This document shows, piece by piece, positions 15,578 to 24,137 of a stretch of DNA of 34,911 nt. Numbering within the stretch: position 1 is the stretch's first letter; each line of letters begins with the position of its first letter. The stretch is from contig RGQD01000012.1 of NCBI GenBank assembly GCA_010030205.1, positions 1 through 34,911 of the forward strand. Reading direction: 5' to 3'. The notes beneath the pieces were generated by a model, which did no database searches, was not told the DNA's origin, and saw nothing but the letters and a program-made list of their open reading frames with translations. Made by a program: the position numbers and the translations under genes. This DNA is from Betaproteobacteria bacterium (GTDB lineage Bacteria > Pseudomonadota > Gammaproteobacteria > Burkholderiales > Burkholderiaceae_C).

Positions 15578-17185
15578 ATGCCTAAGAGTTGGCACGACGA
15601 GCGAGTGGTCGCGCCGGAAGACTGCGTGCTGCGCCCGATGCTCGAGAAATTCGCCGCGTCGCAGCCCGACAAGGTGTTTGCGCGTTTCGCTGACTGCAGT
15701 GAGTGGACATATGCCCAAACTTTGCAGATCGTTCGGCGCACAGCGGCCGGTTTGCAAGCGCTGGGTGTGCAGCAAGGTGAGACCGTGCACACCTGGCTAC
15801 CAAATGGTCCGGACGCGATCCGCACTTGGCTCGCGCTGAATTATCTTGGTGCAGTTTATGTGCCGTTGAATGTCTCGTATCGCGGTCGAATTCTCGAACA
15901 TGCGATCAGCCTGAGCGGTGCAAGGCTGATCATTGCGCATGCGGCGTTGACTGATCGGCTTGTTGGCATCGCTCGTTCTAAGCTGACGGACATCATCGTG
16001 ATCGACGGGGAGGGTGTGCCAGTGCCGGGGCTTGCCAGGCATGCGGCAAATGTGCTCGACCCGGAGGCGTTCGAGCTGCGGCCGCTTGAGCGCGAGATCA
16101 TGCCCTGGGACCTGCAATCTGTCATCTACACCTCCGGCACCACCGGGCCGTCCAAAGGGGTGATGTCTTCGTATCTACAACTGTATTCGGGTGGCAATGC
16201 GGCAAACTTGACCGATTCCAACGACCGCCAACTGATCAACCTGCCGCTGTTTCACATGGGCGGCACGGGCGGGGTCTACACGATGCTGTCCCGCGGTGCA
16301 TCAGTGGTGATCGTCGACGCGTTCCAGATTGGTCAGTTCTGGGGCGTCGTGGATGCTCACGCAGTCACCTATGTTGTATTGCTGGGCGGCATGGCAACCT
16401 TGCTGGTCAAGAAGCCAACAGCAGAATCCGACAGTCAACATTCCTTGCGTAAAGTGCTGATGGTGCCGCTACTGGAAGATGCGCCCGCGTTCTCGAAGCG
16501 GTTCAAGGTCGATGTGTACACGACTTTCAACATGACCGAAACCTCGTGGCCTATTGTCTCCGGCCTCAATCCAACGCCGCTGGGAACCTGCGGCAAGGTG
16601 CGCGCGGGCATCGAAGCCCGTGTTGTTGACGAGAACGACTGCGAGCTAGCGCCAGGCGAAATCGGTGAGTTGATGATTCGCGCCGATCGACCATGGGCCA
16701 TGAATAGCGGCTACTTTGGCAACCCAGAAGCGACCGCGCGGGCGTGGCGTAACGGATGGTTTCACACGGGCGACGCGTTCCGCCGAGATGGCGATGGGAA
16801 TTTCTTCTTTGTCGATCGAATGAAGGACGCTATTCGCCGCCGCGGCGAGAACATCTCGTCCTTCGAAGTCGAAGCCGAAGTCGGTTCGCATCCATCGGTG
16901 CAGGAATGCGCGGTGGTGGCGGTACCGAGCGAACTGGGCGAGGATGAGGTGCTGGTCGCGCTGGTCACACAGCCGGGTGTCGAGATCGATCCCAAGCAGT
17001 TGATCGAGTACTTGATTCCCCGGATGGCCCATTTCATGGTGCCGCGCTACGTACGAATCGTTTTGCAGCTTCCAAAGACACCAACGCAGAAAGTGCAAAA
17101 GCATCTGATCCGTGGCGAGGGCGTGACTGCTGACACCTGGGATCGCGAGAAGGCCGGCATCGTGATTCGTCGGCAGAAAATCTGA
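15578..17185 (+). CDS. CaiC-like AMP-dependent acyl-CoA ligase (second copy)
   Basis: From ATG 15578 (AAGGGG seven bases upstream) this is 535 residues. Motifs: IYTSGTTGPSKGV at about 183, YTTFNMTETSWP, GWFHTGDAFRRDGDGNFFF, DAIRRRGENISSFEVE, and PTQKVQKHLIRG with the catalytic Lys. It resembles the ligase at 10206-11807 closely, including the shared ending TWDREKAGI. It activates a carboxylic acid to its CoA ester. The track start at 15410 would run through the operator and lacks a ribosome binding site. The gene heads the long plus-strand cluster, and its TGA abuts the TetR ATG (TGAATG), so both are on one transcript. Confidence 0.94.
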   Translation: MPKSWHDERVVAPEDCVLRPMLEKFAASQPDKVFARFADCSEWTYAQTLQIVRRTAAGLQALGVQQGETVHTWLPNGPDAIRTWLALNYLGAVYVPLNVSYRGRILEHAISLSGARLIIAHAALTDRLVGIARSKLTDIIVIDGEGVPVPGLARHAANVLDPEAFELRPLEREIMPWDLQSVIYTSGTTGPSKGVMSSYLQLYSGGNAANLTDSNDRQLINLPLFHMGGTGGVYTMLSRGASVVIVDAFQIGQFWGVVDAHAVTYVVLLGGMATLLVKKPTAESDSQHSLRKVLMVPLLEDAPAFSKRFKVDVYTTFNMTETSWPIVSGLNPTPLGTCGKVRAGIEARVVDENDCELAPGEIGELMIRADRPWAMNSGYFGNPEATARAWRNGWFHTGDAFRRDGDGNFFFVDRMKDAIRRRGENISSFEVEAEVGSHPSVQECAVVAVPSELGEDEVLVALVTQPGVEIDPKQLIEYLIPRMAHFMVPRYVRIVLQLPKTPTQKVQKHLIRGEGVTADTWDREKAGIVIRRQKI

Positions 17186-17818
17186 ATGAGCCGCGTGGCA
17201 GTGACCCGCCGTTGGTCTGACGACGAGCAGCGGGCCGAGGTGCGTGATGTCCGTCGGCGACAAATCTTGCGCGAGGCAGGAACCTTGTTTAGCGAGGTTG
17301 GGTTCCACAATGCGTCTATGGGGCAGATTGCCGCGCGCCTTGGACTGACCAAGACAGCCTTGTATTACTACTTCTCAGACAAAGGCGAGATACTGATGTG
17401 CTGCTTCGCATTGGGGCGCCAGGTCGCCGATGATGCGCTGGCGAAGGCACTCGCTCTGGACGCAAGCGGTCTTGATCGAATCGCTAAGTTTGTCCAGTTT
17501 TATGTGGTGGGCATCACATCAGAGTTGGGGGCCTGCGCGACAACCTTGGAGTTGCGCTCCGCGCCGCCCGCAGAGATGACCGCGCTGCTGAGTAGGATGC
17601 GCAAGATGGACCGCCAACTGCGTGAATTGGTGGCCGCTGGCGTGAATGACGGGAGTTGTGCGCATGTCGAATTGTCCTTGGCTGTCAACTGGATCATGGG
17701 CGCGATGACTTTGCTGCCAAGATGGTACCGTCCAGGAAGTCGACTCAGCGCCGATGCGATCGCACAGGAGTACTCGCAGTACGTGCGCCGCATGTTTACC
17801 CCAGAGTCAAAGCGGTGA
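17186..17818 (+). CDS. TetR/AcrR family transcriptional regulator
   Basis: A 210-aa protein. The N-terminal helix-turn-helix is complete: QILREAGTLFSEVGFHNASMGQIAARLGLTKTALYYYFSDKGEIL at about residues 27-71, with the classic LYYYF recognition-helix end. The C-terminal half is a ligand-binding/dimer domain whose ligand cannot be read; an acyl-CoA or organic acid would fit the context. The ATG directly follows the ligase stop, so ligase and regulator are co-transcribed and probably autoregulated through the dyad at 15517-15540 (inference). Confidence 0.92.
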   Translation: MSRVAVTRRWSDDEQRAEVRDVRRRQILREAGTLFSEVGFHNASMGQIAARLGLTKTALYYYFSDKGEILMCCFALGRQVADDALAKALALDASGLDRIAKFVQFYVVGITSELGACATTLELRSAPPAEMTALLSRMRKMDRQLRELVAAGVNDGSCAHVELSLAVNWIMGAMTLLPRWYRPGSRLSADAIAQEYSQYVRRMFTPESKR

Positions 17819-17902
17819 TTTTTTTTGAGACAAACAAGACATGGTCAGCATGCTGAAAATTGCAAGCCGGTCCGCGATTTTTTTCCATTGCGCACTTCTA
17901 AT

Positions 17903-17930
17903 TTGACTCTGACATCAAAAGTTTTTTAAT
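17903..17930 (+). promoter_or_regulatory. Possible sigma-70 promoter before the racemase-like gene
   Basis: TTGACT (17903-17908), 16 bases, then TTTAAT (17925-17930), in a notably A/T-rich stretch after the TetR gene. It could give the downstream cluster an internal promoter. Judged only by resemblance to the -35/-10 consensus. Confidence 0.35.
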
Positions 17931-18107
17931 GAATCGGGTCGAACTTGAAAGTTCGCTTCGACTTCGTATTTTTCAGGCGTCATTCGAAAAATATCTGGTC
18001 TGGGCGATGTCGCCAAGTACAGTGGCAGCAGCTTCGTACCGGCTGTTCATAGCGGCCTCAAGATTGTCGAGTTCGCAGGCCTGGGTCCTGCGCCGTTCTG
18101 CGCTGGC

Positions 18108-19160
18108 TTGCTCGCCAATCTCGGTGCTGAGGTGATCCGCATCGATCGCACACTCAACGCAGGGCAGGCGCCAGAGCGGCTGACCCGGGGGCGTCGCTCT
18201 GTCGCGTTGGACTTGAAGCAGCCCGCTTCGATCGAGGTGGCCCTTGCACTGATCAGCAAGGCTGATGCATTGATTGAGGGATTTCGACCCGGCGTGATGG
18301 AGCGTTTGGGCATCGGGCCGGGGCCGGCACTCGCAGGCAATCCCAAGCTCGTCTACGCCCGGATGACCGGTTGGGGGCAGACCGGTCCCATGGCGCACAG
18401 TGCGGGCCACGATATCAACTACATTTCGCTCAGTGGTGCGCTGCACTCGGTTGGCACAGCCGAGCGGCCGGTTGCGCCGTTGAACCTGGTCGGTGATTTC
18501 GGTGGCGGTGCGTTGTACCTAGGACTCGGTCTTTTGGCGGCTGTTATGCACGCCCAACGAAGTGGGCAAGGGCAGGTGGTGGACTGCTCAATGGTCGAGG
18601 GATCGGCCTCGTTGATGGGGGCGTTCTACGAGTCGCACGCCGCCGGGATGCTGGGGCCGCGGGGCAGCAATGTTCTCGACGGCGGGTCGCCTTTTTACAA
18701 CCCTTACCGATGTGCCGACGGCAAGTGGGTCAGTGTTGGCGCGATCGAACCGCAGTTTTATGCCTTGTTGATCGAAAAATTAGGTCTTTCTGACGAAGTG
18801 GAACTGAGTGCGCAGAACAACCGAAAATTATGGCCTGGGCTCAAGCTTCGCCTTGAGGAAGTCTTCGCGACGCGAAGTCGAGACGAATGGTGCGAATTGC
18901 TAGAAGGCAGTGATGCCTGCTTCGCGCCGGTGCTTGATTTGGATGAAGCTATGCGTCACCCCCACAATGTGGCGCGAGGCAGTTTCATCGAGGTCGACGG
19001 ACATCTGCAACCGGGTTCAGCGCCACGCTTTTCTTTGACGCCAGGCCGACTCGGGCAGAAGCCGCGAGCGATCGGTGAAGACACTGACGCCGTGCTGGCC
19101 GAGTGGGGGGTCGCTCGCGACGCGATGGCTGCGCTCGGCCGCGGATCGCGTGTTGGTTGA
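18108..19160 (+). CDS. Alpha-methylacyl-CoA racemase-like family III CoA-transferase, 5' end doubtful
   Basis: The protein shows AMACR signatures rather than plain CoA-transferase ones: [12 protein letters not shown], then [14 protein letters not shown] with the catalytic His-Asp, and [20 protein letters not shown]. It would interconvert the 2-epimers of a branched acyl-CoA, or transfer CoA. The TTG at 18108 ([11 protein letters not shown]) cuts off the first strand, yet the same frame is open upstream to 17949 and encodes the expected [19 protein letters not shown]. There is no ATG, GTG or TTG for it there. An ATG at 18007 lies in the neighbouring frame, so a one-base deletion near 18010-18050 may have broken the start; the gene may be inactive. 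Confidence 0.8.
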   Translation: MLANLGAEVIRIDRTLNAGQAPERLTRGRRSVALDLKQPASIEVALALISKADALIEGFRPGVMERLGIGPGPALAGNPKLVYARMTGWGQTGPMAHSAGHDINYISLSGALHSVGTAERPVAPLNLVGDFGGGALYLGLGLLAAVMHAQRSGQGQVVDCSMVEGSASLMGAFYESHAAGMLGPRGSNVLDGGSPFYNPYRCADGKWVSVGAIEPQFYALLIEKLGLSDEVELSAQNNRKLWPGLKLRLEEVFATRSRDEWCELLEGSDACFAPVLDLDEAMRHPHNVARGSFIEVDGHLQPGSAPRFSLTPGRLGQKPRAIGEDTDAVLAEWGVARDAMAALGRGSRVG

Positions 19161-19203
19161 AGACGAAATGGTGGCTTCTGCCAAGAAGATCACGAGTGGT
19201 GCA

Positions 19204-19406
19204 ATGAACGACGCAACGCCATTTTGGCGTCGATGGACAAGTTTGATGGCATCGAGCCTTGGCGATCTAAAGACAGTTCAGCGGCTGGTCGTCGGCGAAA
19301 CACTCAGCCGGCCGCTAGACAAGAGTGATGACGCTTCGTACGGGAAGACCAGTTCATGACTGATAAAAAGAGCCGTTTTTTTGCATCGATGAGTCGACAG
19401 CGGTGA
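19204..19406 (+). other. Two coupled mini-ORFs before the carboxylase gene
   Basis: A 51-codon ORF (19204-19359, MNDATPFWRRWTSL...) ends with a TGA overlapping the ATG of a 16-codon ORF (19356-19406, MTDKKSRFFASMSRQR). That ORF's TGA in turn overlaps the GTG of the carboxylase at 19403. No family is recognised. They may be relics of a lost gene or a leader that couples translation to the carboxylase. No strong ribosome binding sites were found. Confidence 0.35.
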
Positions 19407-22400
19407 AAGAAAAATTACTCATTGCCAATCGTGGTGAGATCGCGCTGCGGGTTGCGCTCGCTGCGCAGGAGTTGGGACTGCAGACGGTCTCCATCTACTC
19501 CTTGGACGACGAGAACTCGCCGCATCGCTTCGCGGCGGATGAGTCGATTGCGCTGAAGGTGGCTGGTGTGCCGGCATACCTTGACATCGACGCCATCTTG
19601 CGCGCAGCAACGCAAGCAGGCTGCACGCTGATCCATCCCGGGTATGGTTTTTTGAGTGAGAACGCTGCTTTTGCTGCTAGCTGTGCGCAGCACGGATTGA
19701 CTTTTGTGGGTCCGCGGACCGAAGTGCTGGCGTTGTTTGGTGACAAGGTGCGGGCCCGAACTTTTGCCCTTGAGCAGGGTGTCCCGCTTGCCCCAGGCAG
19801 CAATGAGGCGACTTCTCTCGAGAGGATGCGTGACTTTTTCGTGTCACTGCCGCTCGGCAGCAAGGTGATCATCAAGGCGGTGGCAGGCGGTGGTGGTCGG
19901 GGTATGCGTGAGGTCGAGACTCTGACCCAATTGGATTCAGCGTTCGTGCGCTGCCGTTCAGAGGCGGCGATGGCCTTCGGCAACGACACCCTCTACGTAG
20001 AACAGTATGTTGACAATGCACGTCATATCGAGGTGCAGGTGGTGGGCGATGGCCGAGATGTCTGCCATCTGGGTGACCGTGACTGCAGCGTGCAGCAGCG
20101 CCACCAGAAGTTGGTGGAAATCGCGCCCGCGCCTGGGCTGGCACCACGGCTGCGTGAAAAACTGCGGGAAGTGTCTCTTCGCATGGCCCGTGCCTGCGGC
20201 TTGCAGGGTTTGTGTACCTTCGAATACTTGGTGGCGCCAGAACTGAGCGAGGGCTTCGTTTTCATCGAGGCCAATCCGAGACTGCAGGTAGAGCACACCG
20301 TGACGGAAGAGGTCTATGGCGTCGATCTTGTGCGCGCGCAGATTGATCTGGCGATGGGCGGTACGCTTCAATCGGTCGGGCTTGCACAAGCAGACATCGG
20401 CGCTCCCAAGGGTTATGCGATCCAATACCGCTTGAGCATGAACGCGGCAGGGCCTGCTTTGGCGAACGAGACGATCACACGTTTCGAGGTGCCGACGGGC
20501 CAAGGCATCCGAATTGAGACTTTTGTTCGCGAAGGCGCAACACCAAGTCGTAGCTTCGATCCACTGCTGGCCAAACTGGTCGTGCATTGCCATGCACCTG
20601 ACTATGCGATGGCTGTGGACAAGGGCCAGCGCGCGCTGCGACAGTTCATATTGGGCGGGGTTCACACCAACTTGGGCATGCTCGAGGCCATTGCCGGCGA
20701 CCCGTGCTTTCGTGCAGGCCGAGTCACGACGCGGTTTGTTGAATTGAATTTTGGGGCATTGGGCGCAATCGCTCAGCAGCGGACGATGGAACGGGCCGCC
20801 GCCTTGGCGGAAGTGTCGCGCGATGTCTCCTTGACGACGATTGCGTCGTTCGATTTGGGTGACGACCCTTCCTTGTTACGCGCACCTACGCTTGGCACAG
20901 TGCTGGAACTCAGCGCCGCTGAAGGTTCAAGCATACGCCGAGGTGACACGCTGTGCGTTCTTGAGGCCATGAAGATGGAACACGTGGTCGAGGCACCCTT
21001 TAGCGGATTTGTCACGAGCGTTCGGATCGCGAGTGGCGAGTTGGTCAACGCTGGCCAAATCATGTTCGTGATCGAAGCTGGCGATGTCGAGGAGGCGATC
21101 GAAGGCTTGACATTGCAGACGTCCGTGGGCCCGCGCCGGGACCTGCAGGAAGCGTTGGAACTGCATCGGCTACAGGCCGATGAAGGTCGACCGGATGCGG
21201 TCGCACGTCGCCACGCCATGGGCATGCGTACTGCGCGCGAGAATATTTCCGACCTGTGCGATCCACTTTCATTTCTGGAGTACGGCGGTTTCGCGGTGGG
21301 CGCGCGGCATGGTGTGACGCCGCTGGCCGAGTTGCGCAAATCGAGTCCTGCTGATGGCTTTATCTATGGCCTGGCCAGTATCAACGGTGACCTGTTTGAC
21401 CGTGAGCGCAGTCGCTGTGTGGTCGCGTCTTACGACTACACGGTGCACGCCGGCACGCAAGGGTTCTTCGGCCACAAGAAGCACGACCGCATGTTTCAAC
21501 TGGCGGAGGCGTCACGCCGGCCGGTCGTGATTTTTACCGAAGGCGGCGGTGGCCGACCGACGGAGCCGAACAACGTCAGCGGTGCAAATCTTGCGACCGC
21601 TACTTTCTTTTCCTTTGCCAGTTTGAGCGGACTCGTGCCACTGGTGGGCATCGTGGCTGGACGCTGTTTTGCTGGCAATGCGGCGCTTCTGGGCTGTTGT
21701 GATGTGGTGATCGCGACCCGGGATGCAACAGTGGGCATGGGTGGACCGGTGATGATCGAAGGTGCAGGTCTGGGTGTTTACAAGCCTGAAGAGGTTGGCC
21801 CGGCGACCATGCATGCCAAGCACGGTGTGGTCGATATTTTGGTGGAGGACGAGGCGCACGCGGTGCGTACCGCCAAGATGTACCTGGCCTATTTTCAAGG
21901 GCCAATAGGGCAGTGGAAGATTGCCGACCAGGAGACTTTGCGAGAACTTATCCCCGACCGCCGAACCCGTGCCTACGACATTCGAAAGCTGATCGCCACG
22001 GTGTTCGATGAAGGCTCGGTGTTGGAATTGCGGCCGGAATTTGCTGTGGGTGCGATCACAGCGCTGGTTCGCATCGAAGGGCGGCCCGTTGGTCTGATCG
22101 CCAACAACCCGGTGTACAACGCTGGTGCCGTCTGCGCACCCGAAGCGGACAAGTTCACCCGATTTATCAAGCTGTGTGACGCGCACGGACTGCCTATTGT
22201 CTCGCTGTGCGACACGCCCGGGATCATGGTCGGACCAGACGCGGAGAAGACCGCGATCGTGCGCCATAGCTCCCGCTTGATGATTGCTGCGGCCAACATC
22301 ACCGTGCCGTACTTCACTGTTGTCTTGCGCAAGGCCTACGGACTGGGCGCCATGGCGATGGCCGGTGGCAGCTTCCACCATGGCTCGTATTTCACCGTCG

Positions 22401-22693
22401 CCTGGCCGACTGCCGAGTTCGGCGGCATGGGCTTGGAAGGTCAGGTCAGACTGGGAAGCCGGCGCGAACTCGAGGCCATCCAGGATCCACAACAGCGCGC
22501 CGCTCGCTTCCAAGAACTCGTGGACAAGCTCTATCAACATGGCAAGGCAACCAACTTCGCGCCCTTCCTCAACATTGACGACGTGATCGACCCCGCCGAC
22601 ACGCGTCGCTGGCTGCTGGCAGGACTGGATTCAGCCCGGCCACGGCGCGAGCGTTCGCCGCACAAGCACCAGCCAGGTGTCGACGCCTGGTGA
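19403..22693 (+). CDS. Single-chain acyl-CoA carboxylase: BC-BCCP-CT fusion
   Basis: A 1096-aa protein carrying a full biotin carboxylase, biotin carrier and carboxyltransferase. The BC domain (about 1-450) has LLIANRGEIALRV, HPGYGFLSENA, AGGGGRGM at about 161, HLGDRDCSVQQRHQKLVE and EANPRLQVEH. The BCCP domain has EAMKMEH with biotinyl-Lys at about 524. The CT domain (about 570-1080) has GGGGRPTEPN and LCDTPGIMVGP, ending AWPTAEFGGMGLEG. It should use ATP and bicarbonate to carboxylate an acyl-CoA; the substrate is unknown. All three parts in one chain is uncommon in bacteria. The only in-frame start is GTG 19403, with no clear ribosome binding site and GTGA coupling to a mini-ORF. Confidence 0.93.
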   Translation: MKEKLLIANRGEIALRVALAAQELGLQTVSIYSLDDENSPHRFAADESIALKVAGVPAYLDIDAILRAATQAGCTLIHPGYGFLSENAAFAASCAQHGLTFVGPRTEVLALFGDKVRARTFALEQGVPLAPGSNEATSLERMRDFFVSLPLGSKVIIKAVAGGGGRGMREVETLTQLDSAFVRCRSEAAMAFGNDTLYVEQYVDNARHIEVQVVGDGRDVCHLGDRDCSVQQRHQKLVEIAPAPGLAPRLREKLREVSLRMARACGLQGLCTFEYLVAPELSEGFVFIEANPRLQVEHTVTEEVYGVDLVRAQIDLAMGGTLQSVGLAQADIGAPKGYAIQYRLSMNAAGPALANETITRFEVPTGQGIRIETFVREGATPSRSFDPLLAKLVVHCHAPDYAMAVDKGQRALRQFILGGVHTNLGMLEAIAGDPCFRAGRVTTRFVELNFGALGAIAQQRTMERAAALAEVSRDVSLTTIASFDLGDDPSLLRAPTLGTVLELSAAEGSSIRRGDTLCVLEAMKMEHVVEAPFSGFVTSVRIASGELVNAGQIMFVIEAGDVEEAIEGLTLQTSVGPRRDLQEALELHRLQADEGRPDAVARRHAMGMRTARENISDLCDPLSFLEYGGFAVGARHGVTPLAELRKSSPADGFIYGLASINGDLFDRERSRCVVASYDYTVHAGTQGFFGHKKHDRMFQLAEASRRPVVIFTEGGGGRPTEPNNVSGANLATATFFSFASLSGLVPLVGIVAGRCFAGNAALLGCCDVVIATRDATVGMGGPVMIEGAGLGVYKPEEVGPATMHAKHGVVDILVEDEAHAVRTAKMYLAYFQGPIGQWKIADQETLRELIPDRRTRAYDIRKLIATVFDEGSVLELRPEFAVGAITALVRIEGRPVGLIANNPVYNAGAVCAPEADKFTRFIKLCDAHGLPIVSLCDTPGIMVGPDAEKTAIVRHSSRLMIAAANITVPYFTVVLRKAYGLGAMAMAGGSFHHGSYFTVAWPTAEFGGMGLEGQVRLGSRRELEAIQDPQQRAARFQELVDKLYQHGKATNFAPFLNIDDVIDPADTRRWLLAGLDSARPRRERSPHKHQPGVDAW

Positions 22694-22733
22694 GTATCGT
22701 GACCCCTGCCCACTTCATAGAGACGAGCTAAGC

Positions 22734-23981
22734 ATGAATCAGGAAGAATTTCCCGAATACACACCACGCCAGCCGGGTGCGCCAATGGCTCTTGAGGGCG
22801 TGCGCGTGGTCGAGTTCGCGCACTTCATTGCCGGGCCCTTCGCGGCTACCCTCTTGGCCAACTTTGGCGCTGATGTGATCAAGGTGGAAGTACCTGGGCG
22901 CGGTGACGAATTTCGCTATTACCCGCCGGCCCGCCCAGAGATGCCTGATCAGGGTGCGCCCTACATCTGGGCCAATCGCAACAAGCGCAGCATCACGCTG
23001 GACCTCAAAAGCGAGGAGGGGCTGTCCGTTGCGCGCGACCTCGTCAAGAGCGCCGATGTGGTGATCGAAAATTTCTCGGGTGATGTGATGCAGCGCTTTG
23101 GGCTGGACTATGCGTCGTGCAAAGCCATCAAGCACGACATCATCTACTGCTCAGTCTCGGCATACGGCAAAGACGGAGTATTTGCCAAGCGACTCGGCTT
23201 CGATACCGTGGCGCAGGCCGAGAGTGGCTTCTTCTCGCTCAATGGGTATGCTGATCGGCCAGGCGTTCGCGCTGGGTCCCCTGTGGTGGACATCACCACC
23301 GCACTGATGGCCAGCAACGGTATCCTGGCAGCGCTCAACTATCGCGCCCGCACTGGGCAGGGCCAGCAACTGCAGATTGCGCTGTATGAAAGCGCCACAC
23401 TGCTGGCTGGCTATGCGTCGATGCAAAACCTGCTGTGCGGCTTCGAGCCGCAACGCAACGGCAATGACAGTCCGGATACTGCGCCTACGGCGGCATTCAT
23501 GTCGGCGGACCGGCCTTTTTACGTCAATTGCGGAAATTCCAAGATATACCAGCGGCTGTGCATCGACGTGCTGGAACGGCCTGATCTGGCGAATGACCCG
23601 ACACTGGCCGACCGTGACGGCCGAATGGCAAGGCGGCAGGAGTTGTTCGACACTCTGCAGGAAATTTTCAAAACCAAGCCATGGGCGCACTGGCAGGCGC
23701 GCTTGGCAAAGGCCAGCGTTCCAAGTGCGGAGATCCGCACGCTGCCCGATGCGCTGCGTTCACCTGAGGCGCGCAGCCTGGAACTTGTCACTCGCATTGC
23801 GCACCCTGTGTTGGGCTGGATTCCGCATGTCCGGCTGCCGCTACGAATGGGCGAAACACCTGCTGCTGACCCGCGGCCTGCGCCATCGGTCGGTCAGGAC
23901 ACCGATGATGTTTTGGCCAGCACGCTAGGTTACGGCTCTGACCGAATCGCGCAGTTGCGCAAGGACGGTGCTTTGGGATGA
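22734..23981 (+). CDS. CaiB/BaiF family III CoA-transferase
   Basis: From ATG 22734 the protein has 415 residues. Order of motifs: GVRVVEFAHFIAGPFAATLLANFGADVIKVE, IWANRNKRSITLDLKSEEG, VIENFSGDVMQRFGL, and the catalytic Asp of VVDITTALMASNGILAAL at about residue 186. It moves CoA between carboxylic acids, probably supplying the acyl-CoA for the neighbouring carboxylases. It begins 40 bases after the 1096-aa carboxylase and its TGA overlaps the ATG of the truncated biotin carboxylase (ATGA), so it belongs to the same transcript. The track's GTG at 22677 lies inside the carboxylase gene and is less likely. Confidence 0.92.
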   Translation: MNQEEFPEYTPRQPGAPMALEGVRVVEFAHFIAGPFAATLLANFGADVIKVEVPGRGDEFRYYPPARPEMPDQGAPYIWANRNKRSITLDLKSEEGLSVARDLVKSADVVIENFSGDVMQRFGLDYASCKAIKHDIIYCSVSAYGKDGVFAKRLGFDTVAQAESGFFSLNGYADRPGVRAGSPVVDITTALMASNGILAALNYRARTGQGQQLQIALYESATLLAGYASMQNLLCGFEPQRNGNDSPDTAPTAAFMSADRPFYVNCGNSKIYQRLCIDVLERPDLANDPTLADRDGRMARRQELFDTLQEIFKTKPWAHWQARLAKASVPSAEIRTLPDALRSPEARSLELVTRIAHPVLGWIPHVRLPLRMGETPAADPRPAPSVGQDTDDVLASTLGYGSDRIAQLRKDGALG

Positions 23982-24103
23982 CGCAACCCGGCTCATTCAA
24001 AAAGATTTTCATCGCCAACCGCGGTGAGGTGGCGGTACGAATCGCGCGCGCCGCCGCGATGCTGGGGATCCGCTCGGTCGCAGCATTTTCTCGCGACGAT
24101 TAA
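23978..24103 (+). pseudogene. Truncated N-terminus of a biotin carboxylase
   Basis: ATG 23978 overlaps the preceding stop and opens a 41-codon ORF reading FKKIFIANRGEVAVRIARAA and then MLGIRSVAAFSRDD before TAA. That is the exact start of a biotin carboxylase domain (compare LLIANRGEIALRV in the gene upstream). About 400 further codons are missing; 34 bases later a BCCP-CT protein starts. The simplest reading is an internal deletion of roughly 1.2 kb from a BC-BCCP-CT gene. The size is inferred from the family. Confidence 0.85.
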
Positions 24104-24137
24104 GTTGTTGCATCCGGCTTTGTTCGACGTCGGTTCA

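Noticed and set aside
17819-17902. T-rich run after the TetR gene as a terminator
   Set aside because: No GC-rich hairpin precedes the T run, so an intrinsic terminator is not supported.
21512-22540. 342-aa minus-strand ORF inside the 1096-aa carboxylase
   Set aside because: Antisense shadow of the conserved carboxyltransferase domain; no family features.
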